The notes under the pieces are model-generated. The model saw nothing but the letters and a program-made list of their open reading frames with translations, was not told the origin of the DNA and searched no databases. The position numbers and the translations under genes are program-made. A stretch of DNA of 64,000 nucleotides from Eunapius fragilis (lineage: Eukaryota; Porifera; Demospongiae; Spongillida; Spongillidae), in the NCBI GenBank assembly GCA_963681505.1, contig OY811975.1, positions 5,323,490 through 5,387,489 of the forward strand, read 5' to 3'. Of the stretch, positions 54,966 to 64,000 are shown piece after piece. Positions within the stretch are counted from its first letter, which is position 1. Each line of letters opens with the position of its first letter.

Positions 54966-55916
54966 TGAGAGTGGTCCATCGCAAATAATATTGTATTAAA
55001 TTTTATTAAATTATATAGACATGCACATTCGTTCGATCTACGTGCATGTAAACATGTTTACGGCATGCATGCGCAACGTGTGATCTCTTGTTAATCCCAC
55101 AAACCTGCATACGAACCTTATATAGAATTACATTTCATTTGTATCGTCCCGGGCTTTCCCTTAAATTCCTGATCTCACCGGCCCACACCTGTCTTTGCAC
55201 ACACCCCACCACTTTCTATACTGTGACATGAATATGTGAATCTCACACACAAGTCCAATATTTGTTCAATTAAGCGGAACACTTGAGCCCAAAATCTATA
55301 ATACGAAAGAGCTAAAGAAGTCTCTGCGGAAACATTCATAAGGTTGTGATTTCATTTGTCTACCACGTCGGAGAACTTATCCCTATATATAATTTTATGG
55401 ACTAGTTCGTCACGTGTGAATATGTTTACAAATAAACACCATCTGGCCTCTAGTTTTTAAAAACCATGACCCCAAAAAAGCTGCATACGAACCTTTTATA
55501 GAATTAGCTGACTTTGCACTCCCACACCATTATTCCAAGGAACTTTGGGTCTTTGGCTCCCCAACTCCAATCTTAGGAGCTTATTCTCTGACGAGACATG
55601 AATGTCACACCAAGCTCGTCCAATTTTTCAATTAAGATCATGTGAGTGTAAGCGATCACCTTTATAGGTCTAAAACTTTCATACAAAAGTTGGTACGCCA
55701 TTCAGTGTAACTGTTTCCATCGAACTGGTGGTGATTAGCGTGATACGGTTATAGTTTCTTCTTGTATCCGCAGCGCTTTCCACATCTAGATAATTGCAGA
55801 TCCACGATTCAGGCATCGAGACCGCATGTTACAAACATAATTGACCCCGATATATATATAACTACCCCGGTCAATTATAAGGTGTAAATGACCTTCTCGG
55901 CGTCCCACCTAAATCA
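54966..55916. other. Upstream region of receptor C with a degenerate tandem duplication
   Basis: Two segments (about 55108-55285 and 55488-55645) share GCATACGAACCTT-ATAGAATTA, ACATGAAT and TTCAATTAAG in the same order, suggesting an old direct duplication in the presumed promoter region. Otherwise unassigned. Confidence 0.45.
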
Positions 55917-56200
55917 CACAAGTAAAGAAAAACATTTTCTAACGAGAAAGTTGGTGGGATATAGGAATTGGAGGCAATGATGGTGTAAGAAGGAAGAGAA
56001 CAAGGTTTTGGGAAAAGAAAAATGAGACAAAAATCTAGCACTTCTTTTGATTATGTTACATTTACTCGTGCTAAATATAGAATTTTGTATCATTTTTCTT
56101 TTCCCAAAACCTTGTTCTCTTCCTTTTTACACCACCATTGCCTCCAATTCCCCTATCCCACCAACTTTCTCGTTAGAAAATGTTTTCCTTTACTTGTTTC
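55917..56200. mobile_element. Hairpin (foldback) MITE family, copy 4
   Basis: Arms of ~120 bp around a ~30 bp loop. The middle arm GTTTTGGGAAAAGAAAAATG is matched across the loop but not by other copies. The right end extends to TTACTTGTTTCC. Confidence 0.9.
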
Positions 56201-56573
56201 CTCTATTTTTAAATATATTGTCAATGATATCTGCGAATACTGGCAAGTGCTCACAAGTTATAGTTATGACGTAGCCTCTTTAATTGAAGATCGGGCACTT
56301 ATGCAGTTCCCCCCCCCCCCCCCCCCCCAACTTCAATTACTAGTAAAGGCACGGCAGACACCCGCTTATGTTAAGGATCAGCATTGTACCGAAGCTCTAA
56401 CTCGTCGACCGTTTCGATTTTGAAGGTATTCCTCTCGTCATTTAGCTCTCCTCTTTTTTGTTGACGGGAAAGCATTTTGACAAAAACAACTTCGCTATCC
56501 AAAAGTGGTTGAAGACTGCTATCAAATGAAACTCCCACCTGTTGTAACGCTGCCCAATTCTAATTATACATGA
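56201..56573. other. C20 run and LINE 5' junction
   Basis: A run of 20 C (56309-56328), then unassigned sequence up to the point where LINE coding begins. The exact 5' junction of the LINE could not be placed. Confidence 0.4.
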
Positions 56574-58472
56574 ATGGCTCTAGTCACTGGGGGTGATGTT
56601 CAAGACTTATGTGGTGCAGAGCAACTGGCTACAGGACTGAAATCTGGTGTCGAAGGTGCTATCCATGCTATGACTGATTTATATGATGAGTTCTCTAGTG
56701 ATGGCTGGGGTTTTCTACTAGTGGATGCAGTAAATGCATTTAATCTTATGTCCCGGGTGACTGCTCTGTGGAATGCAAGAATACTATGGCCTAGATGCAG
56801 TAGGTTTCTTTTCAACACATACAGAGGTTTTGCTGTGTTGCTGTTACGGAATTCTGAGGAATTCCTTTACAGCAGAGAGGGAGTAACACAGGGTGACCCT
56901 TTGTCCATGTTGCTATATGCTGTAGCAATGATGCCACTGGTGAACTCTCTTCGCTGCAGAGAGCAATATCAACAGAGCTGGTATGCTGATGATTCTGCAT
57001 GTGCTGGACCATTGAATTCAATCCATTCCTGGCTGGATCTTCTAATCGAACGAGGTCCTGCTTATGGTTATTTCCCAGAACCCACTAAGAGTGTAGTGGT
57101 AGTAGCATCGAAGTATGTGGAAATTGCCAAGAGTGCCTTTCAAAATGTGGGAGTGAAAGTCGTTACTGGACATCGCTTTCTTGGAGGTGTGGTTGGTGAA
57201 AGGGAATTTTGTGTGCAATTGGTCAGAGAAAAGGTTGATGTTTGGGTAGAATGTGTGGATAAATTGTCCCAAGCTGCTATCAAGGCACCCCAGGCTGCAT
57301 TTGCATCTTTGACAAAGTCTTTGCAGTGTGAATGGGACTTCCTCCAGAGAGTTGTACCAGACTGTGCAGATGCTTTTACACCACTAAATGAGAAAATCAA
57401 GAAGCAATTCTTTCCAGCTATGCTTGGTGCAGGTGTCACTGAAGCAGAGGAGGCTTTGTTTGCTTTACCAACATCTCTAGCAGGACTAGGGATTTTTGAC
57501 CCCACTAATACAGCAACTTTAGCTTACCAGACATCCAGACAAGGAACTAAAGTGTTAGTTGAAGCAGTGAAAGGAGTTGATGTCTTTGATCCAGTACAAC
57601 ATTTAGATACTCTTTGGGATGCTAGAAAACACCATGTTACCACCAAGGAACAGACTTACCAATCTGCACTTGACAGTATTTTAATGCAGTTCACATCAAA
57701 GCGAAAAAGAGCCATTAAAAGAGCTATCTCCGGCAAAACATCGGCATGGTTATCTGTCCTTCCAATCGCTACTTGTCACTTTGACCTGTCTCCAGCTCAA
57801 TTTAGAGATGGGTTAGCGGTTCGCTATATGCGTGACCCGACAGACCTTCCTTCAAAGTGTGATGGTTGTGGAGCCTCATTAACATTACAACATGCTCTTG
57901 ACTGTAAGGTTGGTGGCCTAGTTATCCAGAGACAAAATGAGATCAGAGATTGCGTTGGAGATATTGCAGCACAGGTGTGGACACAGATTGTCAGAGAGCC
58001 AATCGTTAGAGAGGCAGAAACACAAGTGGATGACTCAGGGTTGAGGCTGGATTTGGGGGTGCGTGGTGTTTGGCAACCTCAGGCAGAGGCGCTCTTTGAC
58101 TTCAAGGTCATTGATACAGATGCCCCATCATACAGCAATCGCTCGCCAGAATCAGTTCTTGAATCGGGTGCTCAGGAAAAAAAGAGAATTTACAGGCAAG
58201 CAGTTGAAGATCGGAGAGGTACTTTTACACCCTTTGTGACTTCAGTTGATGGACTCCTTCACCGGGAAGCAGAGCACTTCCTGAAGAGAATGGCCACATG
58301 TGTTGCAAGCAAATGGAAAAAGACTTATGCACAAACATGTGGCTACATCAGAGCAAGGCTTTCATTTGCCATCATCAGAGCAGCCAGCTTATGCCTAAGG
58401 GGTTCCAGAGTAAAGTGGAGAAGTGGCCTGGGCTTTGAGGATGGGGCCGCTCTTTACTCAATCATGCATTGA
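56574..58472 (+). CDS. LINE ORF: reverse transcriptase plus restriction-like endonuclease
   Basis: An uninterrupted 632-codon frame. Reverse-transcriptase motifs: LLVDAVNAFN (Asp51, about residues 48-57), GVTQGDPLS (103-111) and catalytic YADD (137-140). A CDGC...HALDC zinc motif lies at about 428-443, followed by a PD-(D/E)XK-type nuclease pattern RLDLGV...ALFDFKV at about 490-512. This order (RT, CCHC, nuclease) is that of R2/NeSL-type LINEs, which cut the target and prime cDNA on it. The N-terminal part including the first RT motifs is missing, so the copy is 5'-truncated. The clean frame suggests a young insertion. Confidence 0.85.
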   Translation: MALVTGGDVQDLCGAEQLATGLKSGVEGAIHAMTDLYDEFSSDGWGFLLVDAVNAFNLMSRVTALWNARILWPRCSRFLFNTYRGFAVLLLRNSEEFLYSREGVTQGDPLSMLLYAVAMMPLVNSLRCREQYQQSWYADDSACAGPLNSIHSWLDLLIERGPAYGYFPEPTKSVVVVASKYVEIAKSAFQNVGVKVVTGHRFLGGVVGEREFCVQLVREKVDVWVECVDKLSQAAIKAPQAAFASLTKSLQCEWDFLQRVVPDCADAFTPLNEKIKKQFFPAMLGAGVTEAEEALFALPTSLAGLGIFDPTNTATLAYQTSRQGTKVLVEAVKGVDVFDPVQHLDTLWDARKHHVTTKEQTYQSALDSILMQFTSKRKRAIKRAISGKTSAWLSVLPIATCHFDLSPAQFRDGLAVRYMRDPTDLPSKCDGCGASLTLQHALDCKVGGLVIQRQNEIRDCVGDIAAQVWTQIVREPIVREAETQVDDSGLRLDLGVRGVWQPQAEALFDFKVIDTDAPSYSNRSPESVLESGAQEKKRIYRQAVEDRRGTFTPFVTSVDGLLHREAEHFLKRMATCVASKWKKTYAQTCGYIRARLSFAIIRAASLCLRGSRVKWRSGLGFEDGAALYSIMH

Positions 58473-58596
58473 ACCATTTATTGGTTAAAAATTCTCATAA
58501 GTTATGTGATATGTATAATGGCTGTATGTGTGTGCATTTGCTGTAAGTTTAGTATATTTTTTATATATTAAAGTCTATCATTAATGAAAAAAAAAA
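58473..58596 (+). other. LINE 3' UTR with ATTAAA and A-tail
   Basis: The sequence after the stop contains ATTAAAG (58567-58573) and ends in an A10 tract (58587-58596), the expected end of a retrotransposed transcript. Just after the tail comes the repeat at 58683. Confidence 0.65.
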
Positions 58597-58682
58597 TGTT
58601 GCCATGGAAACGCTTCAATTTAGCACTCCGCATTACGTAATGATTACGTATGTCAGTTTCATGGCTTATTCATATATCTGAT

Positions 58683-58995
58683 ACCTGAAGATGTCCTTCC
58701 AGGAGATTCTAAAGCGATTGGTATAATTTGCACTCTTTTAAACCTTTCCTATCCCGAGTTATACTCACCCGAGAAGAAAACGACGACGACGAAGAATTGG
58801 CCTGGGGACGAGGAAAAACACGAGTTTTTTTGTTCTCTTAAAGCAAACAGTTTGAAGGCTGGAACAAAAATGACCGTCTTTGCCTTCTGTTTTGATAGCA
58901 ACAAAGAGCTAGACTACCCGTTTCTTGATACGCGAGTTATACGCGGGTCGCGTGTTTTTAATGATTTCACGACCCGGGTCAATTCCTATATAGGA
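58683..58995 (-). repeat. Short interspersed repeat, copy d
   Basis: Reverse-strand member of the family at 3925-4275. The tract is (GAC)n at about 58777-58790. It ends with CCTATATAGG. Confidence 0.65.
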
Positions 58996-59068
58996 ACTAC
59001 TATCGTAGTTCCTATATAGTTCCTGATAAGCCACGTGTAGTGCGCGTAGGAGGAGCGAAGGCTGGCTA

Positions 59069-60141
59069 CAGGGCTGCCAAAGGCCAGCCGGCCTGTCAGG
59101 CCGGCCTGACAGGCCAGAGACCTGGCCTGACCTGTCAGGCCGGACCCCTGCAATGTCAGGCCGGACCACGCCCTCATTGTGCCAATACATGCATATAGTA
59201 TATGACTGATTTGTACATGTACAGATCAAGCTTACAGCTTGTTCAGAATTCAAATATTAATGTAGTGAAGATGATCGATAATAAATCATACTGAGATGCG
59301 AATAAATATGGAACAGTTTATTATTTATAGCACATTGGGCAATAGCATTGGCTTATTTCTTTCGAAGCATCCATGCATTGTGCTTTAGCATAATTGATCG
59401 TTGGGGAAGTACATGCAGGCTCCATCGCTGTCGCTCCTGGATCAAAATGGCTTTTGAACACACTCCGCTCTCTGATGGAGCGGATGACACTGGAATAGCC
59501 AGGTACATTCGAGCAAGCTTTGCAATATAGTGGGAAATTGTGTGTTGTGTATTCTACACCATTCCAAGCGATCTAAAAAGGCCATGACATCTACTGATCT
59601 GTTCTCCAAGAGTCGAAGCCAAGCATCATATTCCTTAACTGTGTTGCGAAGACTGCTGCACCATAGATAGTATATATGGCTGCCCACATGCACATTGTTG
59701 TTCATCTTTGTAATGCCGTTCAAAATGTGACTAGACAAAGTCTGGTGTTCCTTGGAGAGCGGCCTGTGGCAGTAATCACACCACGCTTTATCTGCGTAGG
59801 CCTACTCCATTGATGTATGCACCTTGAAATGAGACCAGATAGCGGATGTGTTTACACTACTACAGTACTACTAAACCTTCGCAATGGCGCGAATCTCACG
59901 AGTTCCTCGGAATTGTATTCCCACAGATCCGGGTTTGAAACAGGTTTGAGCCGCTGAGCAGAAGGTATAGGAATCGTAGAAACTGACGGACACGTTTCGT
60001 TGATTGACAAAGCAATAACGTACCATAATAAAATGAATGATTGACATTTATAAACTATAATATTTACTAATTTGGCCTGCCAGGCCGACCTGTCAGGCCG
60101 GACTGGCAGGCCGGACCCCTAGCCGGCCTACGGCAGCCCTG
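59069..60141. mobile_element. Non-autonomous hAT element, perfect 8-bp TSD
   Basis: The element begins CAGGGCTGCC and ends GGCAGCCCTG. GCTGGCTA flanks it exactly on both sides (59061-59068 and 60142-60149). Both ends carry repeated GGCCTGTCAGGCCGG motifs (59085-59165 and 60073-60120), probable subterminal binding arrays. The centre is AT-richer and has no recognised transposase. Confidence 0.92.
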
Positions 60142-60149
60142 GCTGGCTA

Positions 60150-60639
60150 GCTCGTATTAAGGGAAATGGATTTATTCAGTGGTTATAGAAAACAATTTCA
60201 GCTCCAGTGAAAGAAATTATTTGGGGCACAACTACCTTCACGTGTACAGGCGACAATTTATGTCCAACCTCATTCCTTTAAGGGTTGGAAAAGTCCGAAG
60301 TAGAGTACAGCTGCGAATGGTGATAGGATGATCTATATAGCTAGCTATATATCCATGCCGGTGTTACAGGATAGCTTGTCCCCCCGGATAGGCTGTCCCC
60401 TGCGGACACCCTATCCTAGTATACGTTGTCCACCTTTAGGATAGCGTGTCCCCCTCGTACAGATGTTTCATCATGCATTAGTGGGTTAGACACGCGCTTA
60501 AAGTTGCAATTGCTTTAGGATGCTAGATCTCACCAACCGACTCGACTGCAAGACGCAAACACTTGGTTTCTAAGATTTTTTTTGTATACTATAGTATATC
60601 GCATAACACCTCATTTCTCTCACGTGTTTGGAACAGATG
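60150..60639. other. GGATAG-GTCCCC repeats near an element boundary
   Basis: At 60369-60460 AGGATAGCTTGTCCCCC, GGATAGGCTGTCCCC and AGGATAGCGTGTCCCCC recur. They may be subterminal repeats of the element that follows; its other end would lie beyond the window. Confidence 0.35.
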
Positions 60640-63600
60640 AACAACGTGTGACAAATTCTAAGTGTGAATGACAGAGCAGAAAGAGATTCAATTGTACAAC
60701 GATATCTACAGATATCTCAAGGACAGCGAGTATCGTCCAAATGCTACCAAAAATGACAAGCGAGCGATTCGCAGGAGACCATGCAGTTTGTGTTAATAGA
60801 CGGCTTGCTCTATTTTACGGAAGATGGGGCGGACTCAATGGATCGTAGATAAAGAGAGTCAAATGAATGTGATCACGTCATGTCACGATCAGAAGTTAGG
60901 TGAGTCACGATGCTATTGATTTTTAATCTTTTGGGTTAACTCGCGACTTATTTTTACCGGTTTCACATGTTCCTAAAAGGCGGTGGGCATTTTGGACGCG
61001 ACAAGACTCTTCAGAAAATCTGTTCGCGCTTTTATTAGCGCGATATGACCAAGCATATCAAGGAGTATGTTAACACGTGTGAACAGTGGCAAAAGACCAA
61101 TCCTAAGATGATTAAGGAGACCGCAGTGCTTCATCTGATTCCCGTTAAGACCGAAGTCTGGCATCAAATTGGGATCGATCTTGTAGGCCCTCTTAAACTT
61201 ACACGCAGAGGAAATAGGTATGTCGTGCATTCTGCTACTAATAGGTTGTTTGTGACTGTTATGCATGCTTGATAGCTTCACCCAGACCACGTTTGCAGCT
61301 AGTATTGCCACTGTGCCTGCTGAGTAAAACCAGTTCATTCATAAGTATACAAGAATAGCACAAGACACACAAACATGTTTCTTCTTCAGACACAAAGACC
61401 ACAATAAGTTAGTGTCTTTTATTGTTAGTCCAATGCCACATCAGTGACAATACATTTGCCATTGCAGAAATAGTCTAAGCTGCTGTTAATAATAGTATTT
61501 TAATAATGCTTCGTACACAAATGCAGGTACTTAAATGGCATAATTTATATTACAAGTCATGACCTGATATTATCTCGCTACATGCATTGACTATTTTTCC
61601 AAGTGGCCAGAGGCTCAAGCCCTTCCAACAAAATCAGCTGAAGAAGTAGCACACGTTCTTCTGTCCCTTATTACACGGCTTGGTTGCTTTCATGTTTGCA
61701 TTTCAGACCAAGGCCGTGAATTTGTTAATTCCCTCAACGAAAAGCTTTTTGAAATAGCAGGTGTTAAACACCGGCCTATCACCCCCAAACGAATGGACTG
61801 GATGAAAGAATGAACCAACCTAACCAAAGCTATAGTAAAGTATATCAATACTAAACATGCAGGATGATTGGGATGAGCACATTGAATCTATATTGTTCTA
61901 CTATCGCATCAGTGTCCATGCTTCAACTAAGTTTACACCATTTTATTTGATGTATGGCAGAGAAGCAGTGCTTCCTGTGCAACTTCAACTGATTGACCAC
62001 AATCAAGATGGATCAGTAGTAGATGAATTGCATGTGAAGAATGACACAGTGCAGTCATACGCTACGCAACTTGAGAATATTAAGAAAGAATTATTTCCTA
62101 AAGTTGATATGAACATTTAAGAAGCACAGAAAAAGCAAATAGAATTATATGATGAGCAATGCACACCTGAAAAAAAAATCAGATAGGGGATCTTGTGCTT
62201 GTGAAAAACATGCGGAATTTAAGCACAGCGGGAGGTAAAACAGATGAACGGTGGACAGGGCCTTATGCAAATGTAAACATTCATGAGAAAGGATTGTACA
62301 GGCTCAGAAAATTGAGTGATGGAAAACAATTTGCAAACAAGATTAATGAAAGCAGACTGAAACCTTTTCATGAAAGAAAAAGAGTATAGCAATGGTTCAA
62401 GTCAAAACCTGGGTGAAAAACAGGTGCTGGGCAGCAGGGATGAAAATGTAATATTGAATGAGAAAAGTATTACATTATTTGACGATGAACATGCTCATAG
62501 CAAGCAAGTAAGTCAAGATGCAAAACGGTTAGATACAACAAAGTTCTTAAAGACCAACTGTATTCCTCCCACCTGCTGCGTTTATGAAGAACAGGTGCTG
62601 CTAATTTCTCCTACTCTGCGATGAAGATGATTTTGATGTAAGCAAACGACAGATACCTTTTTAAATTTTAACCTTACACTCTTTTCTCTTACAGCTGTCA
62701 AGTTTGCATTTCAATGAAGGTGAGTTTGCATTAAGCAGGGATTTTATGGTAGATTTAGGGCTACAGAGCCGTCATTACAATAAAGAGCGTCCATTAATGG
62801 AGGTATAGGTGGTGATTTTGTCATTTGTGCATGATGATGGGTTGTACGAAAGCTTTGTGGAATTCAAGAAAACAGGATTTCAGGATTGTTAGGGGGGTTG
62901 ATCTCTTATCTTAGTGGTTGAAGACCTGCAAATTCACATCCATAAGACAGGTCACACTCATGGATAAAATATATTACTTGATGACAACATCTGATTTGGA
63001 TGCCCTTTGTGAATGGTATATATGACACAAGAAAAGAATGGAATGAAACAAAAACAAATTCCAGCACACCTTTAAAATGTAAGCTATATATGTTATGCAT
63101 TTCTGAATATTTAGTCAAACACTTTTGTATTGCGTCCAATGATACATACTACTTTTAAGGCAAGGCCACACAGTTCACAGTGAATCAGACAAGTTAAATA
63201 CGACATCTGGACACTTGCTGGACAGAGAGAAGTGATCTTATCCAGCACTGGATGGATGGATGATGTCATTATCAATGCAGCTCAAGACGTGCTGAAAGAG
63301 CAGTTTGAAATATCAGGATTCCAGAATACCACACTTGGATGTAAATTGTCTTTTGACATTCTTAGAAGTGAGTTTGTCCAGATACTGCACAATGGAAAAA
63401 AAATAATGGTTAACTAACATCCACTGTTGGATTGCCAGCAGCAACTGTTAATGTATATGATAGCCTTAACCAATCACTTTCACAGTCTACTGTTAATCAG
63501 GCTTGTGCTCTAATTTTTACTAGGAATCAAACAATCGATGTGAGATTTATTGGTGTTGAGCCCCAGACTAACAGCTCTGACTGTGGTGTCTATGCTATTG

Positions 63601-63917
63601 CATTTGCTACTAGTCTTTGTTTCTGCGAGGATATAATTTCCATACAGTATTGTGTTAGCAAAATGAGGACTCATCTAGTCAGTTGTCTTGAAAAACGTCA
63701 AATGGCTCCCTTCCCAAGTATTCAAAGGAAGTCAACCCTTTCTCATTCAATTGTAGCACAGCAACTAATCCCAGTCTCTTGTAGCTGTCGAATGCCACCA
63801 GCTGGAAAAATGATCCAGTGCTCTCACTGCAAAGAGCAGTTTCACAAGAAGTGTGAACGGGTCACAAGAAATGAACTGAGCTCCTCGTGGCAATGCAGGC
63901 TGTGCGCAAAGAAATGA
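60640..63917 (+). mobile_element. Integrase + Ulp1 protease + PHD element fossil (Ginger-like)
   Basis: Parts in order: an N-terminal segment (about 60664-60780), an H2C2 integrase zinc-binding segment (about 60975-61200, GGHFGRDKTLQKI), an integrase core (about 61579-61990, FSKWPEAQ, SDQGREFVNS), a GPY/F-like module (about 62195-62390), a C48/Ulp1-type cysteine-protease region (about 63200-63700, NSSDCGVYAIAFATS), and a PHD-type zinc finger (about 63775-63915). From memory, Ginger DNA transposons combine gypsy-like integrases with such extra domains. It is broken, with roughly five or more breaks, and moderately old. Its right end may lie outside the window. Confidence 0.65.
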
Positions 63918-64000
63918 ACAGTGTGACTGCATGTGGTGGCATGATTCTTTTTGTGTATGACTATGGCACTTCTGTATGAGGAATTAATTGATAGTCCGTC

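Noticed and set aside
56574-58472. Retrovirus-type Pol
   Set aside because: The palm motifs, the CCHC after the RT and the restriction-like nuclease, plus the A-tail, fit an R2/NeSL-type LINE. No protease, RNase H, integrase or LTR is seen.

Overview
This window looks like a repeat-rich animal genome, most likely a demosponge. The supporting signs are GT-AG introns of only about 55-70 bp, a RING/zf-TRAF/MATH protein, an unusual divergent 7TM receptor family, and a nuclear copy of mitochondrial DNA (tRNA-Leu plus the start of cytochrome b) that reads like demosponge cob. There are no operons, prokaryotic signals or CRISPR arrays. Species was not determined.

Layout. 1-16.4 kb: two related 7TM receptor genes (2620-3597 and 15463-16440) lie in the same direction. 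Each sits downstream of a ~2.4 kb flank that is nearly identical between the two copies, although the coding sequences have clearly diverged. Between them is transposon debris: a foldback element, an LTR-element relic, a LINE fragment, relics of a DUF6589 transposon and hAT-like ends. 16.6-25.6 kb: a nest of CACTA-like and hAT-like DNA transposons with readable target-site duplications (TSDs), a mitochondrial insertion and small hairpin elements. 26.3-30.3 kb: the most gene-like stretch, GC-rich, with a three-exon multi-pass transporter (+) converging on a TRAF-like gene (-). 31-38 kb: a foldback element with CAGGAG arrays and two integrase-related fossils. 37.8-40.5 kb: a decayed protein-kinase gene with short introns. 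40.9-46.8 kb: a 5.9 kb terminal-inverted-repeat transposon carrying a RecQ-type helicase relic (+) and a DUF6589 relic (-). 47-53 kb: more MITEs and a hAT-like element. 53.9-55.0 kb: a third 7TM receptor (-). 56.5-58.6 kb: a 5'-truncated LINE with a clean 632-codon ORF. 59-60.1 kb: a hAT-like element with a perfect 8-bp TSD. 60.6-63.9 kb: an integrase/Ulp1/PHD element fossil.

The host genes that look functional are the three 7TM receptors, the transporter and the TRAF-like gene. They do not form an obvious pathway. Most of the window is mobile DNA. The most unusual observations are: (1) a four-copy family of ~290 bp near-perfect hairpins whose two arms match each other better than they match other copies; (2) the helicase + DUF6589 transposon; (3) the paired 7TM genes with near-identical upstream DNA but diverged coding DNA; (4) two nested insertions that can be checked against an uninserted paralogue in the same window. 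All identities were estimated by eye; no search or alignment program was run.
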